10,629 bases of DNA. Origin: Chitinophagaceae bacterium (GTDB lineage Bacteria > Bacteroidota > Bacteroidia > Chitinophagales > Chitinophagaceae). The notes beneath the pieces were generated by a model. It saw nothing but the letters and a program-made list of their open reading frames with translations, did not search any database and was not told the origin of the DNA. This document shows, piece after piece, positions 1-6,483 of this stretch (within the stretch, counting starts at the first letter, position 1; each line of letters starts with the position of its first letter). The stretch lies in contig CANCKV010000060.1 in the NCBI GenBank assembly GCA_947378615.1, positions 1 to 10,629 of the forward strand. Reading direction: 5' to 3'. The translations under genes were made by a program, and so were the position numbers.

Positions 1-205
1 TTTCTTTTTCTTTTATCGCCTTAACAAAATATTTATCAATAGCTGAAATAGAATTTAATTGTTCGATTTCCTGATTTATTAAATCAACTGTCTCTTCTGC
101 CAATTCTTTTACTTCCAAGGCATTTAAAAGTTTGCCAAGTTGTTGGTAATAATTAGATGCTTTTGAGCTTTCTGAAATGTTCTGTCTTGTTATTAGTTTT
201 GTCAT
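1..205 (-). CDS. Unknown helical protein, N-terminal part only (runs off the left edge)
   Basis: An open frame starts with ATG at 205 and stays open to the window edge, giving 68 residues that begin MTKLITRQNISESSKASNYY. The visible part is rich in Lys, Glu, Leu and Ile and looks like amphipathic helix or coiled coil (around KELAEETVDLINQEIEQL). It has no signal peptide or membrane segment. I do not recognise the family. The start is supported by the even codon use and by the A-rich stretch directly upstream on the coding strand, where Bacteroidota translation signals usually lie. The gene begins only 25 bp after the edge of repeat A, so any promoter must lie within that repeat or further upstream. 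The C-terminal part is missing, so total length and function cannot be judged. Confidence 0.7.
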   Translation of the reverse strand, partial: MTKLITRQNISESSKASNYYQQLGKLLNALEVKELAEETVDLINQEIEQLNSISAIDKYFVKAIKEKE

Positions 206-230
206 TTTTTTTATTTGTTTTAAGTTGTTT

Positions 231-360
231 TCTAACGAACGAGTATTTATAATGTATCAAAAAAAGAACGTTCCGCCTGCTGATAAATTGGTAAAAGAAA
301 GCTGAATTGCTGTATTACTTCCTTCTGCAAGAACTTAGCTAAACAATAATATTAGCAGCT
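231..360 (-). repeat. Intergenic palindromic repeat, copy A (diverged, shortened)
   Basis: This is the most diverged member of the A-E family. It keeps the left terminus TCTAACGAACGAG, the motif TTCCGCCTGC (271-280; compare TTCCGTCTGC in copy E), the block around GTAAAAGAAAGCTGAATTGC, the motif ATTACTTCCTTCTGCAAG (314-331) and the right terminus ATTAGCAGC. It lacks the central segment with CCGAAACTACTGC that copies B, D and E share. Its right end overlaps the last codons and stop of the DUF3050 gene. Strand is given in the direction of the genes. Confidence 0.65.
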
Positions 361-1136
361 GTTGATCCTTTCATCATTTGTCTGTACGCTCCATCCCAAA
401 GATTAATACGTTTTTGTAGAGAGACAATAGTTACTTTTTCAGCCTCTTCCCAAAATGTTTGGTTGTCTACACATAGGTTTGATGTCATTTGTAAAGAAAG
501 ATGACTATGGTGGTCCCCGTCAACCTCAATATGTCTATCAAGATAGTATTTGAAAGTTGTAATACTGTCTGGAAAGTTGTTATTAATATCATTGACTATT
601 GATACAAACATTCTTGGAATCAAGTCTTCACGTCCAAATGTGAACATTGCAGATTGTAAATAATCTTTATCACTATCAATTATTTTAAATGTAAATTCAA
701 CAAAGTCCTTTGCTTCAATTGGGGTTTTTGAAATTTCAAAAGCTGAATTGAAATCTCCCGTCCTTTTTAAAACTTCTATGAATGTTTCAATCTGAGAAGT
801 GTCTGCCCCACATTGTTTCATAGCATCAAGGTATATTTCGAAATGGCTTTTCCTAATGCCGCTATTGTCAACATCTGATTCTTCACCAACAACAATTTCA
901 TTTATAAGGTACCGAGTGTCGGCAGAACCTCTTGGAAACCAAGGAATACTTGTACAAGTCAAGTTTTTTTGAAGTGTTTTAAGCAAAGACATAAAGTCCC
1001 ATACAGCATAAACGTGATATTGCATAAAAACTTTCAAGTCGTTTATGTCTTTAATTGCTGAATAAACCTTATGATTAATTATCTGCAGCCTCAGAGGTTC
1101 AATTGTTTTTCTAATTTTTTCTATTTGTTCTGACAT
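339..1136 (-). CDS. DUF3050 family protein (heme-oxygenase-like fold, possible metal-dependent oxidase)
   Basis: The 265-aa cytoplasmic protein has no signal peptide and is mostly helical. I recognise it as DUF3050 from its overall pattern: IEPLR...NHKVY (residues 12-25), the FMQYHVYAVWDFMSLLK helix (37-53), the IPWFPRG turn (64-70) and the C-terminal RHIEVDGDHHSHLSL stretch (201-215). The last stretch holds H202-x3-D206-x2-H209 (also H210, H212). With the acidic residues near E80-E86 and H98/E100, this resembles the metal ligands of heme-oxygenase-like diiron oxidases and PqqC-like proteins. That function is inference; the family is uncharacterised to my knowledge. The ATG at 1136 is followed by a natural N-terminus and preceded by a nested inverted repeat. 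The final residues (AANIIV) and the TAG stop are encoded inside repeat A, so the C-terminal tail may have been altered by repeat insertion or recombination. Confidence 0.88.
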   Translation of the reverse strand: MSEQIEKIRKTIEPLRLQIINHKVYSAIKDINDLKVFMQYHVYAVWDFMSLLKTLQKNLTCTSIPWFPRGSADTRYLINEIVVGEESDVDNSGIRKSHFEIYLDAMKQCGADTSQIETFIEVLKRTGDFNSAFEISKTPIEAKDFVEFTFKIIDSDKDYLQSAMFTFGREDLIPRMFVSIVNDINNNFPDSITTFKYYLDRHIEVDGDHHSHLSLQMTSNLCVDNQTFWEEAEKVTIVSLQKRINLWDGAYRQMMKGSTAANIIV

Positions 1137-1196
1137 TATTGTAAATTATATATCCAAGTAACATTACAATAATGTAAATAGTTTAATTTACAATAA
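1136..1196 (-). promoter_or_regulatory. Nested inverted repeat in front of the DUF3050 gene, possible operator
   Basis: A perfect 13-bp inverted repeat, TTATTGTAAATTA (1136-1148) and TAATTTACAATAA (1184-1196), encloses a second palindrome ACATTA-CAA-TAATGT (1161-1175) almost exactly at its centre. The motif TTGTAA/TTACAA occurs three times with near-symmetric spacing. The outer arm touches the ATG. Two symmetric levels sharing one centre suggest a dimeric or cooperative regulator site, or an RNA stem hiding the start codon. No terminator T-tract is associated with it. Confidence 0.45.
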
Positions 1197-1250
1197 GCAT
1201 TTTGACTATAGATTGCCCTTAGGGACTATAAATTAAAAGTATTGAATGAC

Positions 1251-1430
1251 AGCTAACTAATGAGTGTTTAGGATGGGGCTTGAGAAGAATATTACGTCTG
1301 CCGATGACAATTACTTGGTTCTTGCTCAATTATCTCATAGTTATAGGACTGCCGAAACTACTGCTAAAAGAAAGTACAATTGCTCAATTACTTTCGTCTG
1401 CAAGCCCTTTCCATTAATTTTAGCGGCTGC
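1251..1430 (-). repeat. Intergenic palindromic repeat, copy B
   Basis: This full-length copy runs from AGCTAACTAATGAGTG to TTTTAGCGGCTG. Its core (about 1340-1412) differs from copy E at only about 6 of 84 positions by eye: TATAGGACTGCCGAAAC, TACTGCTAAAAGAAAGTAC, AATTGCTCAATTACTTTC, GTCTGCAAGCCCTTTCC. The ends pair: GGATGGGGCTTG (1271-1282) faces CAAGCCCTTTCC (1401-1412). It lies between the MORN/TPR gene stop (19 bp away) and the DUF3050 start (114 bp away). A 63-codon plus-strand frame crosses it but is not conserved in the other copies. The rest of the 1137-1449 interval holds the DUF3050 upstream region. Confidence 0.85.
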
Positions 1431-1449
1431 TCTTTGTAGGGCAGTAATC

Positions 1450-2448
1450 CTATAATGCCTTTCTAATCGCTTCTGAATCAGCACCTAAGAATACTGCTCT
1501 TTGTAAGTCACTACATATTTTTAAATGTTCATCGTCTGGGATAGCCACTTCTCGCTTTTTTGAATTTGATTTTTTGTATTCACTTTGATATTTCCTAATT
1601 CTAACAAATGCTCTATCAGCAAAAGCATAAGAGCTATCTAACTCAATTACTTTTGAATAATTTTCAATTGCACTTTTATAATCTTTTTTGCAATAACTCA
1701 CGTACCCTTTATGAATATAAGGAAGTATTTTTTCTATTCCTTTATTTGCCGTTACTTTTCCATCTGTAATTTCCTGAACATTAATAACTTTTCCTGATGA
1801 ATAATAATCAGTTAACTCTCCTTGCATTACTCCATTAACATAATTACTTCTTTGGCTAATTTGCACATTTGGACAATATTTAACGCAAATCCCATTTTTC
1901 CTTCCGTTTACAAACTCACATTTTTGTTTTAATGAACCATCTTCATAATACCACAAGTCAAGGCCATTTGCAATTCCATCTTTGTATTCCGACTCAAAAA
2001 GTATTTTACCATTTTGATTATAACGTTTATAATATCCGTTTAATCTACCATTTAAACATATTCTTTCGCTTTGTGTATGTCCGTTTAAATAATAATCTAT
2101 AATACGCCCATTGTAAGGGGAATTATGTAAAAGGAAAGCTCCGCTGATATTTTCCATTTGTGCTGAAGAAGGTATTTGTTTTAAACTGTCTGGTCTATTG
2201 CGATATTCTTTTGTGAAAATATATGTTACTCCATCAAATTTTCTATAGCCTAATAGCTTTAAAGAGTCTTTATTTATTATAACCTTCCTGTCGGCAATGT
2301 CGGATTGAAATATTTCAATATCTTCTTTAGGTTCGTATAAAATAGGAATAGAGTCAATAACATACAACATCTTATGCTTTGAAATCTGTCCAAATAAAGT
2401 GGAGTAAAATGTAATTAGTCCAATGCATAAAAGGTATAGTTTGCTCAT
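1450..2448 (-). CDS. Secreted MORN-repeat (YwqK-like) protein with C-terminal TPR
   Basis: The 332-aa protein begins with a Sec signal peptide (hydrophobic residues 4-19, likely cleavage after TLFG or GQ). It has a poorly recognisable segment to about residue 105, then four or five MORN-2 / YwqK-type repeats at about 112-230, with recurring NG...G.y..Y...G motifs (NGRLNGYYKRYNQNGK, DGIANGLDLWYYEDGS, NGRKNGICVKYC, NGVMQGELTDYYSSGK). A TPR follows at about 243-285 (KGYVSYCKKDYKSAIENY...), and a typical closing TPR helix (CSDLQRAVFLGADSEA, 312-327) comes before the C-terminus. The YwqK family is sometimes annotated as a toxin-antitoxin component, but the evidence for that is weak; an envelope or surface scaffold role is more plausible here. 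It starts 27 bp after the inverted repeat that follows the pectate lyase gene, and its stop lies 19 bp from repeat B. Confidence 0.88.
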   Translation of the reverse strand: MSKLYLLCIGLITFYSTLFGQISKHKMLYVIDSIPILYEPKEDIEIFQSDIADRKVIINKDSLKLLGYRKFDGVTYIFTKEYRNRPDSLKQIPSSAQMENISGAFLLHNSPYNGRIIDYYLNGHTQSERICLNGRLNGYYKRYNQNGKILFESEYKDGIANGLDLWYYEDGSLKQKCEFVNGRKNGICVKYCPNVQISQRSNYVNGVMQGELTDYYSSGKVINVQEITDGKVTANKGIEKILPYIHKGYVSYCKKDYKSAIENYSKVIELDSSYAFADRAFVRIRKYQSEYKKSNSKKREVAIPDDEHLKICSDLQRAVFLGADSEAIRKAL

Positions 2449-2475
2449 AATAGATTGTCTTTTAAAATATCCGCA

Positions 2476-2564
2476 ACGAATGATAGAAAATATTAGTGAC
2501 TATTGACATGATGAAAATTCGCTAATATTTTAAAGTTTGGGGAACTAGTAATAGTATCATTCGT
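2476..2564 (-). repeat. Interrupted inverted repeat after the pectate lyase stop
   Basis: Outer arms ACGAATGATA (2476-2485) and TATCATTCGT (2555-2564) are perfectly complementary. Directly inside the left arm, GAAAATATTAG (2486-2496) pairs with CTAATATTTT (2522-2531). On the right the two arm blocks are separated by 23 nt, so the structure is a stem with one large internal bulge. It begins at the base next to the pectate lyase TAA and occupies nearly the whole gap to the MORN/TPR gene. It shows no similarity to copies A-E but holds the same position relative to its gene. Confidence 0.6.
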
Positions 2565-3923
2565 TTATTTTATACTATTAATGAATTCTTCCAACATTGT
2601 AAATCCACTTTTGGTTACTTTATTTCTATCGTCAGCATTGTTAGGATTTAAACCATTCGCTATTTCCCAAGTGTCGGGCATTCCATCGTGGTCACTGTCT
2701 ATCGCAGCTGTGGTTGATTTTAATAAAGGCCATCCTCCCACAGAACCTACACTATCAATTATACCCCTATTTTTTCCATAAGAATCGCCACTGTTACATT
2801 TCCCAGATTTAATTTGATGTAGAATCCGCTCATCAACAATATCTCTTTTAGGTAGTGTTGCGCCAACATTTTGCAATACCAATAGATAAGCTTCTTTTGC
2901 AGACTGTGTGATAACAGGAGCAAAAGGGAAAGGCATTACCATTCTTACACTATCCGCATTTGCTGCAGGCCCTTGCACCCCTCCTTTCCAATTATCTTCA
3001 GATATTGATGGAGCCCCTTCTATATAATTGCCATTAATATACCATTTACCAGGGTCTGTGCCTTTATTACCAATCTCTACAATCATAAATTCCTTAGATT
3101 CTTTTGTAGCTGGTCCGGATTTAAAGTAATTATTAATCATGTTTTGATGCCCCAATTCTCCGCCATAGGCACTTTTATAACCCCAATTAAAAATTACATT
3201 ATTTCGGAAGTCAACGATTTCTTCGCTTGCTGTTTCGGGATGTTTCCTAGCTCCACTAAAACGAGGGTTACGACTCGTATTATCGGCATATAAGTTATGA
3301 TGAAAGCTTGCACCCATTCCTCCTTGAATGCCACCAAATCCGTGTAGTACACTTTCGCCAGATTTAGTATCTTTTACCCTGCCTGCATTATATAAACTTT
3401 CGCTTAGCATGCACCATTGCATAGTAAAGTTTTTATTGTCGTAAAAAGAACCTACTTCATCTACCGACCAACTCATCGAGCAATGATCAATGATGATATC
3501 TTTTTGTTGTCTGCCTCCAAACGCATCACCTTGACAGCCCTTTTCATTGCCTAATCTAAACCGCAGATAACGTACAATTACATTACTAGCTTGAATTAAA
3601 GTGCTAAAATTAGCCATACAAATTCCATCACCCGGCGCAGTTTGTCCAGCAATTGTCAGGTTACCATTTGTTATTTTGATGTTGGATTGTAAAAAAATAG
3701 TACCTGAAACACGGAAGACAATAGTTCTTGCTCCACTTTTAGAACAAGCTTCTCTAAAACTACCTGCACCAGCATCGTTTAAATTTGTAACCTCAATGAC
3801 TACACCTCCATGGCCACCTGTAGTAAAACGTCCAAATCCTTCAGCACCAGGAAAAGCTATTTGTTGCGAAAATGTATTTGTGGTTATTAAAATTAGCAGT
3901 AAAATCAAAAGTTTTATTGTCAT
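2565..3923 (-). CDS. Secreted pectate lyase, polysaccharide lyase family 1
   Basis: The 452-aa protein cleaves polygalacturonate (pectin) by beta-elimination, with calcium. A signal peptide occupies residues 1-20 (cleavage near TFSQ-Q). The mature N-terminus FPGAEGFGRFTTGGHGG and the GSFREA motif open the right-handed beta-helix typical of PL1. Expected motifs are present: NVIVRYLRFRLG (114-125), DHCSMSWSVDE (146-156) with calcium-type acidic residues, SRNPRFSG (217-224) with the arginines expected for catalysis or substrate binding, and NNVIFNWG (241-248). Near the C-terminus, DSDHDGMPDTWE (409-420) is an EF-hand/thrombospondin-3-like calcium loop common in Bacteroidota pectate lyases. There is no T9SS tail, so Sec export to the periplasm is likely. 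No SusC/SusD or other polysaccharide-utilisation genes adjoin it. The start codon is only 30 bp from repeat C. Confidence 0.93.
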   Translation of the reverse strand: MTIKLLILLLILITTNTFSQQIAFPGAEGFGRFTTGGHGGVVIEVTNLNDAGAGSFREACSKSGARTIVFRVSGTIFLQSNIKITNGNLTIAGQTAPGDGICMANFSTLIQASNVIVRYLRFRLGNEKGCQGDAFGGRQQKDIIIDHCSMSWSVDEVGSFYDNKNFTMQWCMLSESLYNAGRVKDTKSGESVLHGFGGIQGGMGASFHHNLYADNTSRNPRFSGARKHPETASEEIVDFRNNVIFNWGYKSAYGGELGHQNMINNYFKSGPATKESKEFMIVEIGNKGTDPGKWYINGNYIEGAPSISEDNWKGGVQGPAANADSVRMVMPFPFAPVITQSAKEAYLLVLQNVGATLPKRDIVDERILHQIKSGKCNSGDSYGKNRGIIDSVGSVGGWPLLKSTTAAIDSDHDGMPDTWEIANGLNPNNADDRNKVTKSGFTMLEEFINSIK

Positions 3924-3953
3924 ATAAAATTGCTTTGAATTGGTGTTACTCTA

Positions 3954-4112
3954 CAATAACAAATGAGTGATTGTAAAACGGCTTGACAAGAAAGTCCCTT
4001 CTGCCGATTCTAATTACTTAATTCTTACTCCATTGTCCCATAACTGCTAAAAAATGTAGAAATGCTGAATTACTTCCGTCTGCAAGCCCTTTCAAAAACC
4101 CTAATGTTATTG
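3954..4112 (-). repeat. Intergenic palindromic repeat, copy C (with swapped, still complementary ends)
   Basis: The copy has termini CAATAAC (3954-3960) and GTTATTG (4106-4112), which are perfectly complementary although they differ from GCTAAC/GTTAGC in copy E. Further inside, ACGGCTTG (3978-3985) faces CAAGCCCTTT (4083-4092). It retains CTTCTGCCGATTCTAATTAC (compare CGTCTGCCGATGACAATTAC in copy B) and GCTGAATTACTTCCGTCTGC, but has lost part of the middle of the repeat. It fills most of the space upstream of the pectate lyase gene. Confidence 0.8.
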
Positions 4113-4138
4113 CATACCAACATGGTAGAAGAACCACC

Positions 4139-4175
4139 AAAAAAGGAAGTGCAGCTATTATCTAACTGCACCTCC
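4139..4175 (-). terminator. Intrinsic terminator of the T9SS-protein gene
   Basis: On the minus strand the stem GGAGGTGCAG is followed by an 11-nt loop and CTGCACTTCC (9 of 10 pairs plus one G-T wobble), then a TTTTTT tract (4144-4139). It begins 16 bp after the TAG stop of the 651-aa gene, ahead of repeat C. It is the clearest Rho-independent terminator in the window. It implies that the pectate lyase gene needs its own promoter, which must lie in or near repeat C. Confidence 0.8.
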
Positions 4176-4191
4176 ATTTAATCATGTGAAT

Positions 4192-6147
4192 CTATTTGTT
4201 GATGAGTAGTTGCTCATTATAGTTGCCTGTGTCAGTGGTTATTTTAACCACATAAACACCACTTTTCAAAGATTGTGTGTTTAGTTTGTAAGCGCTTGCC
4301 ATCCTTAGAGGTTGTGCAATAACTGCTTTGCCTGTATTGTCGTAAACTGTAATCACTGCCTTCTCAACGGGTTTAGTAAAGCTGATGGTCGCAAAGTCTT
4401 TTGCAGGATTGGGAGAAATAGAAAATTGCTTATCACTAAATGTTAGTAACGAAATATTGCTATAAAATGTCTTTCCGTCATTATCCAATTGCTGTAGGCG
4501 ATAATAAACAGTGCCTATTGTTGTATAGCTATCTTCGAAATGATAGGAAGAACCACCATTGACCACCACTTGCCCTACAGTTGAAAACGTAACTCCATCT
4601 GTACTACGCTGAATATTGAAGACCTTTGTATTTAATGTATTGACAACTTCCCATTGTAAATAAGGCGTCTTGTTATGCCAAGAGGCAGCGAAGGAAGTGA
4701 TTTGTAAAGGCAAGGCTGTTCCTTTATAGTAAGTGGCTTGCCATTTGGTATATACCCTATTATTATAATAAAAAGTAGTGTAAGAATTTGTTAGCTGCAT
4801 CAATGGAAAATGTATTCCATTAGTCATAAACCAATATCCATCCCCGGCTACAGCACAAACGACATTAATATAAGTCGCATTAGGGAGTTTTAATGTCCCA
4901 TAACCTATTCCTCTTATTAATTTATATTTTAATTCACCAACTGTAGTATTGTATTGAATACTATCAATCCTTCCTTTGCCACTGTCAAGCCAACTGTTAT
5001 AATTACTATGCCCAAATACCATATAGGTTTGACCGTAACTCAATGGGTAAATCATTTCTGTACCAGAAGGATTATCTCTCTCGATATGTCTTTTTTTAAT
5101 GGAACTATCATAAGTATAAGTGCCTGCCCAACCAAGTTTGGTCGGTGTCGTTTCTAAATAACTAATGGTCTCAAAGGGGTTGTTACCAACTGCAATATTT
5201 GATGCTGGAAAACTATCCGCCCCTGGTAATCCTTTTGAGGAATAAATTGAAACGAAATTAGCATTGCCACTGTCTTTCATATTGCTGAAGTCCCAAACCT
5301 TGTTTTCACCTTTTAAAAGGGAATCTGTTATGATTGTAGATAGGTATTTAGTATCTTGTATGATAAAATTTTCTCCAACTCGAGGGTTTAATCCAGTATC
5401 GGTGATAATTGGGGCTTTTGTGTCTTTGCTTTTAAGGTATCTTGTGTCCTTCTTATTTAAGGCTACATACAGCAAAGGAAAATGTATTCCATTTGTATGG
5501 AAACTATATCCATCATCCTGTAATACACAAACCACACTATCAAAAGTACCATAAGGCAACTTTAATGTTCCATACCCAATCCCCGTGATAGTATCATGAT
5601 GAGTAGTTGGTGAATTATTGGTACTTGGGAAGGTGTAAAACATATTTTGATGGGTAAAGGTATAAGTTGTTCCAAAAGTCATTGGAAAAGCTGTAAGCGG
5701 ATGCCGAGGGGAATTTGTTTCAACGTTTTGAAGTAGCCCATTGTTAGTACCGCCATCTGTGGTATCTAACTGAAAAGCAGCAAGAGTGCCCCAACCATTA
5801 TTATCTGTTTGGTCAAACTGATATTGACTTTTATACTTTCCAGTTTCTGTATATCCAGAGTTAATCAATACAATATTTGCATTGGGCAAACTATCTGCAA
5901 ATAGAACTCCTTTTGGCGAAACGAATGACATAAATCTAACTGAACCACTATCTACAAGATTGCTAAAGTCCCAAACATTGTTTGCTCCATAGAAGGAGGG
6001 TACAGTTGTTAGTCTTTTAGTACTTTGCCATTGATAATTTTCCCCGATAACAGGGTTACAGCCAACTGCCGTAAGTACTGGTTGTGCATTAGTGGCAATT
6101 CCTCCTAACAATAGGCAGAAAAAGATTCCTTGTAATTTTTTTTTCAT
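4192..6147 (-). CDS. Secreted protein with duplicated unknown module and C-terminal T9SS sorting domain
   Basis: The 651-aa protein has a Sec signal peptide (1-21, MKKK then hydrophobic, cleavage near TNA-Q). Two homologous modules of about 200 residues follow, at about 30-230 and 254-452. Paired motifs show the duplication: NPVIGENYQ against NPRVGENFI, NNVWDFSNLVDSGS against NKVWDFSNMKDSGN, and GIGYGTLKLPYGTFDSVVC against GIGYGTLKLPNATYINVVC, each ending in TNGIHFPL. Residues 478-570 resemble the beta-sandwich linker usual before T9SS tails (LPLQITSFAASW...LQWEV...FNIQRSTDG). The tail at about 575-651 is a type A sorting domain (SISPNPAKD, VYDNTGKAV, LKSGVYVVKI, EQLLINK), directing export across the outer membrane and surface anchoring or release. 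No enzyme motif is visible; adhesion or glycan binding is possible but unproven. A terminator follows the stop. Confidence 0.9.
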   Translation of the reverse strand: MKKKLQGIFFCLLLGGIATNAQPVLTAVGCNPVIGENYQWQSTKRLTTVPSFYGANNVWDFSNLVDSGSVRFMSFVSPKGVLFADSLPNANIVLINSGYTETGKYKSQYQFDQTDNNGWGTLAAFQLDTTDGGTNNGLLQNVETNSPRHPLTAFPMTFGTTYTFTHQNMFYTFPSTNNSPTTHHDTITGIGYGTLKLPYGTFDSVVCVLQDDGYSFHTNGIHFPLLYVALNKKDTRYLKSKDTKAPIITDTGLNPRVGENFIIQDTKYLSTIITDSLLKGENKVWDFSNMKDSGNANFVSIYSSKGLPGADSFPASNIAVGNNPFETISYLETTPTKLGWAGTYTYDSSIKKRHIERDNPSGTEMIYPLSYGQTYMVFGHSNYNSWLDSGKGRIDSIQYNTTVGELKYKLIRGIGYGTLKLPNATYINVVCAVAGDGYWFMTNGIHFPLMQLTNSYTTFYYNNRVYTKWQATYYKGTALPLQITSFAASWHNKTPYLQWEVVNTLNTKVFNIQRSTDGVTFSTVGQVVVNGGSSYHFEDSYTTIGTVYYRLQQLDNDGKTFYSNISLLTFSDKQFSISPNPAKDFATISFTKPVEKAVITVYDNTGKAVIAQPLRMASAYKLNTQSLKSGVYVVKITTDTGNYNEQLLINK

Positions 6148-6210
6148 CTATTATTCAATTTAATTTTTCCTACACTTCAAGATCCGCAGTAGGCATTCGT
6201 AGCTGGTTTT

Positions 6211-6234
6211 AGAAAAGTGGCCGCCACACTTTCT
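6211..6234. promoter_or_regulatory. Small GC-containing hairpin in the leader of the T9SS-protein gene
   Basis: AGAAAAGTG (6211-6219) pairs with CACTTTCT (6227-6234) around a GCCGCCA loop, with one bulged A. It lies about 64-87 bp upstream of the ATG at 6147 and stands out from the surrounding AT-rich DNA. It could form in the leader RNA, but there is no T-tract on the coding strand to make it a clear terminator. The remainder of 6148-6309 shows no gene and no other signal I can defend. Confidence 0.25.
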
Positions 6235-6309
6235 TATTTATAAAATATTTTGTCAAAATTGCAATTTAAATTTTAGTTTTTTAACATCTATGCAATTCTT
6301 GCATTGAAT

Positions 6310-6483
6310 GCTACCAACTAATAAGTGCTTGATAAAAACGTTGAGTATGCCAATAACATTTGATTAATTCTTGCTCTATTATCTCATAGTGATAGGACTG
6401 CCGAAACTACTGCTAAAAGAAAGTAATATTGCTGAATTACTTCTGTCTGAATGCCCTTTTCAAAACACTTTTGTTACCTGCCG
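6310..6483 (-). repeat. Intergenic palindromic repeat, copy D
   Basis: The copy runs from GCTACCAACTAATAAGTG to CACTTTTGTTACCTGCCG. Its core is nearly identical to copies B and E (TTAATTCTTGCTCTATTATC, ATAGTGATAGGACTGCCG, AAACTACTGCTAAAAGAAAG). AAGTGCTTGATAAAAACG near the left end pairs imperfectly with CCTTTTCAAAACACTT near the right end. The repeat abuts the Fic gene: the TAA stop lies at its very edge (6486-6484). The T9SS-protein start is 162 bp away. Confidence 0.85.

Noticed and set aside
1264..1455. Plus-strand ORF of 63 codons
   Set aside because: It lies inside repeat B; the same frame is broken by stops in the other copies, and its composition is not protein-like.
2581..3927. Plus-strand ORFs opposite the pectate lyase gene (2581-2781 and 3601-3927)
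   Set aside because: They are antisense shadows of a gene with clear PL1 motifs and a signal peptide on the minus strand.
4954..5554. Plus-strand ORFs opposite the T9SS-protein gene
   Set aside because: They are antisense shadows; the minus frame has a signal peptide, two homologous modules and a sorting domain.
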